Counted from the stretch's first letter, positions 24,176-36,721 are shown. The stretch is DNA of 64,000 nt from Tachypleus tridentatus (GCF_004210375.1 NC_134837.1:159133310-159197309); one strand, 5' to 3'. Translations and numbers: made by a program. Notes: generated by a model from the letters alone, not told the origin.

Positions 24176-24615
24176 TTAATAGCCTTCGTTGTTTTTCGTA
24201 GACGAACAGCAGTTTGTAAATGCTGAGTTGTTAGTTTCTGGACTTAAGCAAGAAGATGCTCTCGATTTCAAAGTGGGTGATCCTATTGTGTTATTCTCCC
24301 ATCTCATGTTTCTAGACATCTCATCTTCACAGTTCGAGCCTTCTTTGGAACGGTTAGAAGTGCACGTGCGACCACAGGGACAGCTATGACGAGTGATGCT
24401 TCCTTTCTTATATTTTACTCGACGATTCTGGAACCATATTTTCACTTGTTTTTCTGATAGATTTAAATATGTAGCAATTTCGATGCGACGAAGACGAGAT
24501 AAATACATGTTGGCTGAAAATTCTCGCTCCAGTTCTAACAGTTGAATGCTGGTGAATGCTGTACGTATTCTTTTGCTGCTGATGAGATCATCAGGAGAAG
24601 CTTTTGTGATGGCAT
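24176..24615 (-). CDS. Gsx: Gsx homeobox gene, coding exon 2 with homeodomain
   Basis: Second and last coding exon. The acceptor AG is at 24617-24616 behind a T-rich tract, and the exon opens in phase 1, completing an Asp codon with exon 1. The homeodomain occupies about residues 188-247 of the joined protein. The recognition helix reads [13 protein letters not shown], with W48, F49, Q50, N51 and R53 all present. Helix 1 ([12 protein letters not shown]) and the following [18 protein letters not shown] are diagnostic of Gsx/ind rather than Hox, Xlox or Cdx. The linker just before it ([11 protein letters not shown]) is also Gsx-like. The C-terminal tail of about 73 residues is rich in Ser, Asn and Cys and holds a Cys-rich patch (CPCGRTC). 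The stop TAA is at 24178-24176. No other ParaHox gene is visible in the window, so no cluster is shown. Horseshoe crabs may carry paralogues from genome duplications, so which copy this is cannot be said. Confidence 0.93.
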
Positions 24616-25435
24616 CTTTATTGATAAAAAAATTATACATCAATATCAATAAGTCAAATGGTATAATACGTGAATAAGAAACTTTATAATTCCACTTTTA
24701 TTATTACTGTTTACCTTCAGAACATTTTTGTTGATATAGTTTGGCGATTTGTCATAATTGTTTCTTTAGAAACTGCTACTCCATTTAGAATTACCATTTT
24801 ACGTTGCTATAAATTAATTTTCTATACTGTAAGCTAATACATCTACAAATGAGGCTTTTACAATTTTCTACGCTAGATTTTTTATAATGTTTTAAGCTGT
24901 TTCGTAAGCTAGTAAGTTGTATTAACTTGGAATTTATAATCACCCTAAAACATTTTGCAAAAACAAAAAAGGAATTATACTCTCACAATAATTTGAGACT
25001 AAATTGTCTTTGTATTAAACTGAGATGTTAGAGCTGTTTTATAATACAACTCAGATAAAATAAATTAAGAAAAATCTCGGATCCCAGGATTGTGTATTAC
25101 TAAGATTAAGTAATATGAACATAAATAACTTAGTTAACCTGCAGGTACACAACACTAAAATGTCTCGTTATGGACAAAGCGCAGATAATTCAATGTATAG
25201 CTTTACGATAAAAAAGTGTATTTCGCTTTATGTACAAATATTGTAGGAAAGAAAACTAAGGAAGTTTCTACGTCACTACGGTCAACCAAGCATAATTTTA
25301 TTTTTCTAGGAAGAAGAACGTTTCCAACGAAACGTTAAGCAGACTGCTTTAATTTTTTACCCTTGTTGGTGGTTTTTCATCTCTGCACCAGATGGTCATG
25401 AAGCCACATCTTTACAGGGGTCTAATTATTAAAAC

Positions 25436-25768
25436 GGCCCGGCATGGCCAAGCGCGTTAAGGCGTGCGACTCGTAATCCGAGGGTCGCGGATACGCGCCC
25501 GCGTCGCGCCAAACATGCTCGCCCTCCCAGCCGTGGGGGCGTTATTAGTGACGGTCAATCCCACTATTCGTTGGTAAAAGAGTAGCCCAAGAGTTGGCGG
25601 TGGGTGGTGATGACTAGCTGCCTTCCCTCTAATCTTACACTGCTAAATTAGGGACGGCTCGGTGCAGTGGGCTAACAACCTACTCACTTAAAAACCTGTT
25701 GAAGAATCCGCAAGTGATTGCGGCCCTATGTTCCTCGATGGAATCGAGTGGTGAATGAATGAATGGTG
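25436..25768 (+). repeat. Chimeric SINE: SINE-1 body with a foreign 3' tail
   Basis: 25436-25660 is a near-consensus SINE-1 from GGCCCGGCATGGCCAAGCG to TTAGGGACGGCT. Instead of the normal tail (AGCGCAGATAGCCC...GTAGCTTTG) there follow about 108 bp of unrelated sequence starting CGGTGCAGTGGGCTAACAACC and ending in a GAAT-type repeat (GAATGAATGAATGG). AATTATTAAAAC lies on both outer sides (25424-25435 and 25769-25780), so the whole chimera was inserted as one unit. The tail looks like a LINE 3' end, but I cannot assign it. Lies in the Gsx intron, antisense to the gene. Confidence 0.85.
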
Positions 25769-25889
25769 AATTATTAAAACTCACAATATTAAACTGTTAA
25801 ACTTATTTGATTGAATGATTCAGATTGTTTATAGGATGATTATTATTCCAACGTAATTAAGTAAAGAATTAAGGATTATAAATTTTTAA

Positions 25890-26024
25890 GGGTGAAGTAA
25901 TGTATTAATATCAACTTAAAACAATTACTGTAGAAATTATTTTAATACAATATTTTCAAGGTTAAAGTAATGTATTAATATCAACTTAAAACAATTACTG
26001 TAGAAATTACTTTAATACAATAAT
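25890..26024. repeat. 70-bp tandem duplication in Gsx intron
   Basis: AAGTAATGTATTAATATCAA begins at 25895 and again at 25965. The units differ at few positions. Confidence 0.88.
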
Positions 26025-28159
26025 TTATTTAATTGCATTTTTGTAATTTTTAGCCCTTTTATCTATGACTATAGTATTAGCGCAAAATGTATGGAGTTCC
26101 AACCATTACTAAGACTTATTCTCACTAAAAGAAGAGAATAGATAAACGCTTGATATAAATATATATATGTGTAACCGCAGGCGAACAGAATTAAATTTTT
26201 CGAAATTTTATTTTTTAAAAAAGTAGTACATCATCCTGTTTCTACTTGCAGTATACTCCATAATTAATGTGATGCTGAACAAACGTTCTTAGAAGAGAAA
26301 TACAAGCATGTCTTCAGTGATAACATTACGCGAATAACGATATAGTCGTTCATATTAACGAAAACAAACAGATTAAACAATGTGGAAAGTATTCTTTCTT
26401 TCTAAATATCCTGTAAACAGTATCTTAGTGGAACACGAAATTAATTTATCTTTCAAACTAGCAATTACTCTTTTGCTGTAAGAACAATTCTATAATAAAA
26501 AAAATACACTGTTACGATTCTGATACAACGAAAGTGACGCATAACGCTTCTTTAATTTTAATTAGATTTTATAATTTAATGTAGCAATTATTTGGAATTT
26601 TAAAAATCTGAGCCTACTTCTTCACTAGAAAATGAAATGCATATTGAGTTATTAAATACATTTTTGCATTTATTTAACGTCGTTAGAAATGTACATCAAG
26701 TAACAACTAACTTTAATGATGTCACAGGTATTGTAAACTATTTTAAAAAAATTTGACTACGCAATTATTTAGTGTTTTTTTGTCTTAGACCAGTGAAATG
26801 AAAATCGATAATGATATAAATCGATACTGACAACTTTACAACTAAGCTGTTGTTATTTTGTTGAATTCCAGTGAAATCTAGAAATTCATTTGTTTAACAA
26901 TATACAATGTTACAGAACCTGTATAGTATTTAATTTTACATATAAGGAATATCGGAAAATATTTACTGTTTATTTAAGCAATAGAAAAGAGCAACTAAAC
27001 TGTAACCGAAGATATTTTAAATATAAAAAGAAAAACAGAAATATTTCTACGTTGCTAGGATTTGCTATCCTAAATTTAAACAGCTGATGTCTTTCAAAAT
27101 CTCATAGTTGACACATTCTAAGCGAAGGTTCATAATTCACACGATTTGGAAACTTCAAATTGTTTTAAAAATATATTAATGAAAGTTCGTTAACCACTGA
27201 TCGAATAATTTCTAAAAATAAATTTCAAATCCACCTACTATTATTTTATATATTTGATTTAAAGTAGTTTAGGAATAGCACATAATTCATGCCACTGAAA
27301 CAAACTAAGTAATTCAAACACGTCACAACAATTTTGTGTTTCACCAGAAAGATTTAATTCTTGTTCAAAAACAAATCTATCTTTCCCAAAACATGTTTAG
27401 TCTAAATATCTCTTCCAATATTTCAACAACAATGTTCTAAATAGAGCTAATTTAGCTTTCCTTGAAATTCATTTGTTCTTCGTTACAAAATAATTATTGG
27501 ATTAAGGTTTTAGTCTTTCTTTTTTAAAGAAAAACAAACGAAAAAATAACTGATAAAATAACTAATTCCATATTTAATGGTATAAATCAGCTACGAGGAA
27601 AGCACGGTTTGTGTTCATTTCATGAAACATTCCCTACGAAAAACATAATCACAGATTTTTGGAATGTTTCAACTGATGCATATTCTATACACGTGAAAAT
27701 TTGCACTACAATAACTTATAGTGAAATCTAAAAGTTAGTGGTATTTATTCGTGATTTAATGAAAAAAAAAACACCACTGTTCCTGTTTTGTAAAACTATA
27801 CTAATGAATTTCAGTTTTTCACATAGTCGTTACATATAAAATATTAGTACAGCTCGTTTTGAAAAGAAAACGCTTGAAATCAAGGAAATATTTTGAACTG
27901 AGACAAATTTGTATTTTCCAACTTTGTGGAAACTAAAAACATTTTTCACGTTCTTCAAAATATTTACTAGATATATAAGAGAAGAGGAAAGCAGCTCTAA
28001 TGATGTACGCGGTAACTTAAACTCTACGAATCCATTAATCTCTTCGGACTATTTATATTTGTGTGTGTAAAAAAACTAATTAACGTTATTTTTTTTAGTT
28101 TAACGAGTTTAGATTAAAACATTTTGGGGATCATCCGTATTTGTTCGTAATACTTTAAG

Positions 28160-28421
28160 TTTGGTTGGGTTTGAATTTCGTGCATAACTACACGAGGACT
28201 ATCTGCGCTAGCTTTCCTTAATTTAGCAGTAAAAAACTAGAGGAGAGGCAGCTAGTCATCACCACCTACCATCAACTCTTAAAAGATGAATAGTTGGATT
28301 GACCGTAAAATTATAACGTCCCCACTACTGAAAGGACTAGCAGGTGTGATGGAACGAGGATTCGAACCAACGAAGCTTTAATTAGGAGTCAAGCTTCCTA
28401 ACCACGTGGTCATGCCTCGTC
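28160..28421 (-). repeat. SINE-1 copy with target duplication, in Gsx intron
   Basis: Minus-strand copy, diverged. Flanked by AATACTTTAAG (28149-28159) and AATACTTAAAG (28422-28432). It lies about 310 bp inside the intron from exon 1, in the same direction as Gsx. Confidence 0.88.
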
Positions 28422-28730
28422 AATACTTAAAGAATCTTTTTTCTTCAGAATCAAGTAATCATTTAGTTAAACAACCTCAAACATTTGAAATAACAATTCG
28501 AATGTACACTGAAAAATACTTAATCAATTAGTTGGTACGTTTCTTTTAGCTTACAAATCGCCATGCAATACTTAATTACATATTTAAACATGTCATTCAT
28601 TCCCCTTTTATATATATACGTATCAAGCCAGTCTTTGAACTACGAATTTGTAAGCACACATTTTTAGTCAATTGTTTCAATTAAATGTTGAAATAATACA
28701 TTTAGTTTTTGTGTGGGGAACTAGTCTTAC

Positions 28731-29253
28731 CTTTAACCGAAGAAAGTGGAAAGGGCCGACGTTCTGATGACTGGTTGTACCGCGAAAGGCGAAGCATGGA
28801 TGCCCGGTGTTGACCATCAAGAGATGCGGTGGCACAATCTAGATGGCGTGCAAGTCTCGTGTCAACTAGAGGCAAGATAGAAAATGGTTCTACGCATGTG
28901 ACAGGAACAACAGGTTTGAAAGAGGAAGTTTTTCCAAAGTTTAATAGAGAACCCGACGTTGGTCCGAGTCCATATGTGGAATAGCAATAACTTCGACTGA
29001 CATCCAGGTCAGACAAAACCCCCAACTTCCGGTAATATCCTCTATGTCTTTCGGCCTTCACACTGTCCACCTGCAGATGAGTAGAGAAACTTAACTTCTC
29101 AGAAGACAAAGGTCTGATAGAGTTTCTATGGCCACCTATACCCCATCCTACCGTAGTGTAACTGGATTTGTTTCTGGAAGAATTTTCCACTTCCGGATGC
29201 ATATTACTAGTTTGTGTATTAAGAAGAGAATCCATTGAAAAAGAATGCGACAT
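28731..29253 (-). CDS. Gsx: Gsx homeobox gene, coding exon 1
   Basis: First coding exon of a ParaHox transcription factor of the Gsx/ind family, a nuclear DNA-binding protein used in neural patterning. It encodes residues 1-174 plus one base of codon 175. The protein starts MSHSFSMDSLL, which matches the short conserved N-terminal motif of Gsx proteins (MS-x-SF-x-x-DSL) and fixes the start. The ATG is preceded by AAG, so there is an A at -3. The rest is serine-rich and low in recognisable domains, as in other Gsx N-termini. The exon ends AAAG followed by GTAAGA on the minus strand (intron begins at 28730), a strong donor in phase 1. Reading on past the donor gives only a short tail to a stop. 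Joined to the exon at 24615-24176 it gives 320 residues. Start and splice are inferred from sequence; no transcript was seen. Confidence 0.88.
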
Positions 29254-30129
29254 CTTGAAAATAGTAGAAATATTAAAACAAAGGCTTTTAAATTCTACTC
29301 GAAATTGTTTCGGTTTAGTTTTCTTCAGTAAAAGATGTAAGACACACGAGTTTCAGAAAAACGTAGACTAGTTATACACAGTGTACATTCTTACGAAGCT
29401 CTACTAACACTAGGTGAAAAATACATCGTAAGTTCAACAACAGAACAACTGACCGCTAACTCAAGTTTAGCATCAAATAACCATTAAAAAAAACAACTTT
29501 GAGCAGATACACTTTTCTCTATTAGAAAACAGTTATTATTTCTGATTCAATAGGCCAATAACGAGCTCAGAATCCCAAAAACTAGATAAAAATATAACTA
29601 ATAGGGGCTGGAAATGGATTGACCCTTCTCATAAATTCACCAATCTAACGATCCATGCTATTTCGCTTGCCGACCCAAGCTTGTTTGGCTTACGAGCGCG
29701 GGCTCTGGTAATAAATATCGGGGCCACTTATATGTTAACGATGCTTTCCGACATTCCACGTACTAGCGAGAGAGGCGGAGCTAGTATGTTTTACAGATAC
29801 CAAAGTCATAAGCATTCTCATTTAAATATATATATAGAGAGAGGGGGCTTATATATCTTCATATAGCGTCCAAACCTATGGATACGTTATAAAAATGCAT
29901 TATTAGTTACTTTGTATATGATACACAAAAATGTAATTGTTATCTCAATACTTCAGAATAAAATGTAACTACCACTATAACTTTTAACTTGAATGGCAAT
30001 ACACTTAAATTTCTTGTAAACGTTTGCTGCTTAATTTATAAGGCAGTTTCAATTTTTAAATATGGGTAAAAAAAGATGAAAAAATTCAAAGCAATGTGGT
30101 CGTATTAACACTAAAAAACCTTGAGGGTC
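29254..30129 (-). promoter_or_regulatory. Upstream region of Gsx, probable 5' UTR and promoter
   Basis: Sequence directly upstream of the Gsx start codon. It has no coding gene. A patch at about 29550-29800 is clearly richer in G+C and CpG than its surroundings and holds a small inverted repeat (ACTAGC ... GCTAGT, about 29760-29785). Such a local island next to a developmental gene is plausible promoter sequence, but no core promoter element is clear enough to name. Confidence 0.3.
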
Positions 30130-31150
30130 TTTTTACAAATAACAAATTGGAAATTTAAAAACTTACAAATCGTAAAAAAGTAACAAACAAGATATTATGT
30201 ATTCAAACTACAAGCCCCTATTTTGGCTCCATACTGTTACCTAGAATGACATTTTTTTACGATCCCTCTTTGTAGCTTTTGTATTTATTTTCTTTACTGT
30301 TTTTTATGATCGATTATGGGCAAAACATTTTTTTTGAAACGGTAGCTAGCTTTATAAATTGTAATGATAGGGAACAGCTAGTTGTTAGCTTATAAGGTTC
30401 ATAATGATTTATAGTAGCTACTGATTATTTAATCGCATTAGTTCGAGATGGACAATGTTAAGCTGCAGCTAGAGATTTGTTTGAGAATATAGTGAGCATT
30501 TACAGTTTCTGTGTATCTGAAACCTCTATACACAATGTGTAGCAATGGACAAATGTACGCCTAGACTAAGACACAACCCCATAAAACGCAAACAAAATTT
30601 TACTAGTAGAAAAGCAGCCCTTTCAAACAAAACATAGCTTTAAATAAACCTTCGTGTATTTTAAAGTAATTATTCTACAACGTGTGCAATAAAGTTTAAT
30701 ATTATGTGTATCGATTTTGTTTTACTACTATACTACACACACAGTATAAGGGTTCCCTAAAGACACCATTTGTAGAGTGTACAAAGTATTGAGTAACCAT
30801 ACGTCACAGTCATTTAGTCCTCATCTATTATTATTCGCTCTTAATTCTTGTGTTTATCCTGTATGTTTTTAAAGGAACACCGGTTATTTGTTAAAAAACT
30901 AATTTCAAGGGATAATAATAACATCATTTATACTATAATTATGATGTTTTTTAGCTTATTTAAAATAGAAAAGAAACAAATCGACTTTTCAATACTCATA
31001 CGACCTTTGCAGTACGTTACTTAGTAGCAATATACCAAAAGTGGTAAAAGAAAAGTAATAACAAAAGGAAGATTTACAAACAAGCCGTTTTGACGAGATT
31101 CTGTTTTCCTTGTCTAACATGCGTGGGATTTGTTCATTTTTATATGGGTG
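30130..31150. repeat. Dispersed ~1-kb repeat R, copy 1 (empty site)
   Basis: Non-coding sequence that aligns, diverged but colinear, with 54990-55856 plus 58583-58930. Anchors include TTTGTTTGAGAATATAGTGA at 30477, GCCTAGACTAAGACACAACC at 30569 and TTTTTAAAGGAACACC at 30866. At the place where copy 2 holds the DNA transposon, this copy is continuous (about 30826-30850). It lies 0.9-1.9 kb upstream of the Gsx start codon. The nature of the repeat is unknown: no termini or protein were found. Confidence 0.7.
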
Positions 31151-33141
31151 CAGCCTCAACAGTTCATAGTAAAGATCTTGAAACATTGTATGAACTGTTC
31201 CTTTACTGTTTAATGTGCTTTTATTTCGAAAGTTCTATTACTGTTTTGTGCAATTCCTTGCGGTCCCAATTATATGACATAAACCATTATCGTGGTTCAT
31301 GGTAATTTGGCTAAGGCGTCATCCATTTTAATTCAGATTAATAAATATTATTTAGTTAGCTTAGTACACATAGCTGATATTATTATATACTACAAAATAT
31401 TTTTGTTTGTTTGTTTATTGTTAAATATATAAAGCTACACAATGTTTTTCGTATTATAAGTGTCATATTGATTTATCTCAGTATGCTAAAAAACTTTACG
31501 CATATAACATTATTTGTCTATTATAACTGCGTAAACTATTAACTACCTTTCATAAACTTTTTTTTTTTTACATAACCAGTGTCTATCGTAGTCATTTCGT
31601 ATATGTTTTTATGATTTCATGTTTAGGATCGTTTAAAATAAAATGAGCTAATATGATATGATTAATACCTAAATATGTTGAATAAACAATTATTAAAAAC
31701 GTCATTTTACATGAGTTTTTATAATGTTGTTATTAACAACGTAATTTACCAGTAGATGATTATTATATTACTAACAGTTAGAAAGAAACCTCTAATTAGC
31801 ACCATGTGCACACATTTGAGTTTGAAAAAAAAAATATGCTAAAAGCTACGAGACAAAATGTTGAGATAAACCATGTCTTTATTACCCACCTAAGCTTATC
31901 CGTCACCGACACATAATCGCTAGCAAGATTACCTGTAGTAAAATATCCCATTCTGCCTAATTTATTTGCAAGCAGTCATCTCAGGTTTCGGCTATTAAAG
32001 CTAACTGTAATGCACTCGGTCTGTCCCTAAGTAGTAATGGCTAGATCGACATTACTACTCCCCTGTAGTTCTAAATAATTGTCTTGACTAGTCGCTTTCC
32101 GGTGATACAATAACGCTAATGGCTATTAGAAGAGGGAAACGAACCGCTCTAAATCGATATATCATACTTTCATTCAAAGAATATTATGGTTTGTTAATTT
32201 GTGTTGTGTTTGGCAAATGTTTTATTTTAGGAAACAAAGAACAAATGTCTGAACGTTTCTCCATTCCATATTCGTTAATTTCTCTATTATAGCCTAGCAT
32301 AGAAATACAACTTACAGAAATTACTATATGAATTTATCTTGAATAGTGCGATTGAACTTTTCAGAAAATTATATATTATTATATCATTTAGTTACTACGC
32401 AGATGAAAGAGACCCTTGAGGTAAGAAAATGAGCTAGTAACTTGGAAATGGATAATTCATTTAACCTGGGGGCTCGTTCTGTGACATTTATCATCTAGTT
32501 TATGAAAACGTTTCATATTTCATCATGTGTGGTAGCGACTACATAATGTAACACAGAGTTTGATCAGATTGCTCGTTTATACCAGGAGATAAATTCCGCA
32601 CTAGTCTTTTAAACGTTGCCACAGACTTTTAAGCTCTGGGTTTCGTTCATTAGTGCAGAAATAATTCTGAGACAAAAGTTATTTTCGAATAATTTCTTCT
32701 TTACAGTGAATTTGGATTGTCAACACTAACTGTTTGTCACTTCGCAATCTCAAGTTAGATAATTTGAAACAGCATTCTACCAATTAATTTGTTTGATTTT
32801 TGAAAAGACAAAAGTTAATGCGACATTAAGATCTACATAATATATTTTATTTACAATCGTGAAGACATTCGTGTACAGGATGATATTCCAGTTTTACCAT
32901 TTATCTGAAATTTTAATTTTTGTAATACAGTGTACTCATGTAAAAGTCTTGTTTACATTCAGTGAGTTGTAATTTAATTTTTATTTCAATGAATTAGAAT
33001 ATTTCACTACTTCTTTTATTCTACTGTAAAAATTAATACAATTATGAAATTGAAAATATGGGAGTTATCTAATCGATTCCATCACAATCGTATAAATTAA
33101 TGTTGAAACTGGAACTTAAAAGATATATTTAGATTTGATCT
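31151..33141. other. Far upstream of Gsx, no gene seen
   Basis: Mostly AT-rich. The block 31860-32180 is of more balanced composition and has several TAATGG/CTAAT and TAATC cores of the kind homeodomain proteins bind. No conservation data, so enhancer function is only a guess. Confidence 0.35.
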
Positions 33142-33405
33142 GGTCCGGCATGAACAGGTGGTTAAAGCGCTCGACTCCTAATCTGAGGGCCGCGAGTTCA
33201 AATTTCCCGTAGCACCAAACATGTTCTCTCTCTCAGCCGTGAGGGCGTGATAATGTTACGATCAATTCCATTTTTCGTTGGTAAAAGAGTAGCCCCAGAA
33301 TTGCTGGTGGGTGGTGATGACTAGCTGCCTTCCCTCTAGTCTTACACTGCTAAATTAGGGACGGTTAGCGGAGAGAGCCTTCGTGTAGCTTTGTGCGAAA
33401 TTCAA
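33142..33405 (+). repeat. SINE-1 copy
   Basis: Full plus-strand copy from GGTCCGGCATGAACAGG through GAGTTCAAATTTCCC (box B with an extra base) to GTGTAGCTTTGTGCGAAATTC. Confidence 0.9.
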
Positions 33406-33909
33406 AGAAAACAAGTTTCTACTCCATACGCAAGTGCTGTTAACAACAGCTCTCATGAAGTTAACGAATGTTTTAAAACTAAAAACTAGCAACTGGCTTT
33501 ACCGTCTGTAATAAAGTTGTATCAATCAATAGTTAACTAGTCGAAGTGTGGGCATGCGTATGTCAGATGTAAAGTTGATAAGGCATGCGACTTTCGTTTC
33601 AACAATATGTCGTACGACATTAATTTGGAAATAAGAAACAGGAATACTTGGATATATTTCAGTTTAAGTCAATACTTAAGACTGTTGATATTCTTCGGTC
33701 AAGAAAATATGATAATTACACGGTCGATAAATTCGTAGAGAAAACATTTTTATCAATGATAACACAATAACACTACGTATGTGGCAAATCTTGAAGAGAA
33801 TGCTATTTTATGTATAGCATCAAAAGTCTGCCGCAATGATTCTTGAACAATATAAAGAAAAGAAAACATTTACACTTAAGTAGATGAATCATTGTTTTAA
33901 CTATCATGC

Positions 33910-33965
33910 TGTCTACCTATCTACCTATCTACCTGTCTACCTATCTACCTGTCTACCTATCCTAC
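33910..33965. repeat. Tetranucleotide microsatellite (CTAC/CTAT/CTGT)
   Basis: Interrupted run of CTAC, CTAT and CTGT units with higher-order alternation (CTGT-CTAC-CTAT-CTAC). Confidence 0.95.
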
Positions 33966-34571
33966 TTCCAAAATTGTATAAAGAGTTTCTTTTCTGAGTG
34001 ATTCTACTCTTATGATTTGACTATCAATTACGTACTCTCTTGGCGATGGTTTCCACAAGGTAATTGTTAACTGGTCTTATGCTTTGTTCTAAACATGAAA
34101 GCTGGTGATAAAGGTTTATTTCGTGTGATTATTGCCTTCATATAGGTTCCTGTCTGTAAAACGCAAATATTTCATTTAATCATATGACATGAATAAACAT
34201 ATTTAAAAAGTTTTACGAGTTACTTATTTTTCCATCTTTGATGGTTCCAAGCTCATTGTTTGTACTTATTGATTCCACTTCCGAACCCAGCTTGTTTGTG
34301 TGTGAAAACTAATTTATAACACGTTAAAGACGAATATTAAAAAAAAATATTTCTTGTTTATTCTGGATATTTTTAAGTTATTTCTGGTCTAATGCGATTT
34401 GTTTCAAACATTTACATTATTGCTGAAATTAAAATAATATAAATGTAAAGAAATGAAAGTTGTTACTTACTAAAGCTTTTTATTAAAGTTTACCGTAACA
34501 TTGTAGCTGATATAGACACAGTTTTCTAATTAAAACCACTAAAGGTAAGAATGTTTGTGTATTTCAGATTT

Positions 34572-34822
34572 TAGTGTGAAGCCACACAAGAACAGTCTAC
34601 ATTAGACGTCTCTAATTTTGAAACCTTACACTCGAGATAAAACAGTCAACAGCACACAGTGTCACCTCTTGAGGAACTCTTTGTTTTACCGAATAGTGGA
34701 ATATTATTATCACTCTTGTAGCTCATCTATTTCTAAAGAGCGAAGAAAGCGTGTTTCTGAGCAACAATAGATAAAACACGAATCCTCAGGTTAACACTCC
34801 AAACTAGCTAACTACTAGGTCA
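34572..34822 (-). repeat. Possible ancient SINE-1-like copy
   Basis: GTGAAGCCACACAAG, CCGAATAGTGGAATATTA and a GAATCCTCAGGTTAACACTCC-like box B area lie in the order of a minus-strand SINE-1, but matches between them are weak. Confidence 0.4.
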
Positions 34823-36102
34823 CGCGCACCCGTATCAGTATCATAGAATAGTCAAAGTTTATAGCTGTAGGTATTTCATATTTATTTGAAAAAACAAGAA
34901 CCAAAAACAGTCACACCTGTTTCAAAAATATTAAAATCTGTTATTTATTCTCGTTACAGACAGTATTCGACGCTCACTTTGTTTTGTCTTACTCTAACAA
35001 TGCATTACTTAAGCCGAACTTGTTTTGTTAAAATACTCTGCAAGTAGCAGAAGTTACCACAATATCGACAGAAGTTTGACCTCTATTCTACTTTACGTGA
35101 TTATCATGCATATTTTTTGTATTATGTCTACACTAGTGAGTATTAAATGTATGTTTATTCAAAATTAAGTATTTACACGTATTTAAATTATAGTGTTGTT
35201 AACCCTAACAATAGAATATTACAAATTCTAAAGTTGTTTTTCATTCAGATTTTGAAGTATACATTTTGTGATTTCTACCGTAAGTATTGTTTCAAGGCAC
35301 CTGGCAATTAACTTATAGAAAGTAGGATAGAAAATGGGAGGTTTTTACAAAAAAGGAATTCAAAAGGAAACAGAAAATATGCTAGTTTTATGGGGAGCTA
35401 CAGACAAGTACGAAAGGTAAGGCCGTTAGAAGATTGTTTTTTAAATGGATTGTAATATCAAATATTTTCAAAGAGTTAGGTGGCTTTTCTAAATTAATTG
35501 TTCAGCTTATTTCAGAAACAATAAATTTTAGAAGCACCTAAATTTTTATTTTTCAAGTAGAAGTGTTACTAGTTTTTTTATAAAGAGTAATTTATTAAAA
35601 AAAATACAATTTTTAAAGATATTATACCCTTTCAAAATATGCTTGTAAACTATTTTAAGTTCCTAAACACTTACTACACTACTTACCCTCGGATTTGCAG
35701 TTCACCTTAAGGAAAAACTTACACCATTGAATAATATATTGAAAATAAAATTACAGTCGTTTTTCCACACATACTTCATAGTTATAATTTATTCTATAAT
35801 TTTTTTATGAATTAAAATTTATACATGATAATGCAAGAGTTACAAATTTTAATTGTGGGTAGATTTCAGAGCTTTCCCAGCACATTAATTGGTGCTTGTG
35901 ATTATTTTTGTTTAATGTGAAACGTGTAGCCACCTAAGAGGAAGTTCGTTACAACTGTGAACAAGTAGTATTCATTAATTAGTCTTTTTTAAATTTGAAT
36001 AAAAATGTAGTTTTATAGATTTTTAGCTAATCACTTTATTTTTCTTAACCTTCGCTGTCATGACATGTCAATAGTCTATAGCCGAGAGATTGCTAATTGT
36101 TT
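34823..36102. other. No gene seen
   Basis: AT-rich sequence with long A and T runs; no repeat family recognised. Confidence 0.5.
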
Positions 36103-36334
36103 GTTTGGTTGCTTTTTTTTAATTTCGCTCAAAGCTACACGAGAGCTATCTGCGCTAGCCGTTCCTAATGAAACAGTGTAATACTAGAGGTAAAGCAGCT
36201 AGTCATCATCACCCATTAACTCTTGGGCTACTCTTTTATCAACGAATAGTGGGATTGTTTGGTGTTATGCTGATTTAAATCCGTAACCCTCAGATTACGA
36301 GTCGAGCGCTCTAAGTTCTTGACCATACCGGGCC
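36103..36334 (-). repeat. SINE-1 copy, internally deleted
   Basis: Minus-strand copy from GGCCCGGTATGGTCAAG (right end) to AATTTCGCTCAAAGCTAC. The segment around the GTCACATTATAACG block is missing, so GGGATTGTTTGGTG joins the two parts. Confidence 0.88.
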
Positions 36335-36721
36335 TATTGGCAATAACATGTATTTCCGTTCGTTGCATCTGTAAAAGCCAAACATTCACTAATTTCAATG
36401 AGTAATCGTCCAGAGATTAAAAAAAAAAAGTGATAGAAGCTTATCTTGGTGATAAGTTGCTACATGAAATGTTTGTCAACAGTTACAAAATTGATTGTTT
36501 TATTTTTGAAGCTTGCATAAACCATGATTTATTATTCTGTACCTTATTTGAATTATGGTATTGAAGTACGATAGAAACATAATTTTTTTTTTCTTAATGA
36601 ACATGAGGTAGGCTTAGTTGAATAATTTTGAATTCAAATGTATCAAATTTCGTTACCTTGATACGGTTCTTGTGTTCGGCTTAGTTTGCTTAAGTAATTA
36701 GTTTCCCAATGGAATATCTTT

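Larger units (their letters stand above)
24616..28730 (-). other. Gsx intron (4115 bp)
   Basis: Intron between the two Gsx coding exons: GTAAGA at the 5' end, TTTTTTTATCAATAAAG at the 3' end, phase 1. An intron upstream of the homeobox is usual for Gsx genes. It contains the chimeric SINE at 25436-25768 (antisense to the gene), a 70-bp tandem duplication at 25890-26024 and a SINE-1 at 28160-28421 in gene orientation. The remaining stretch 26025-28159 is AT-rich with nothing I recognise. Confidence 0.85.

Noticed and set aside
24189-24389. Plus-strand ORF over the Gsx second exon
   Set aside because: Antisense shadow of the homeobox exon.
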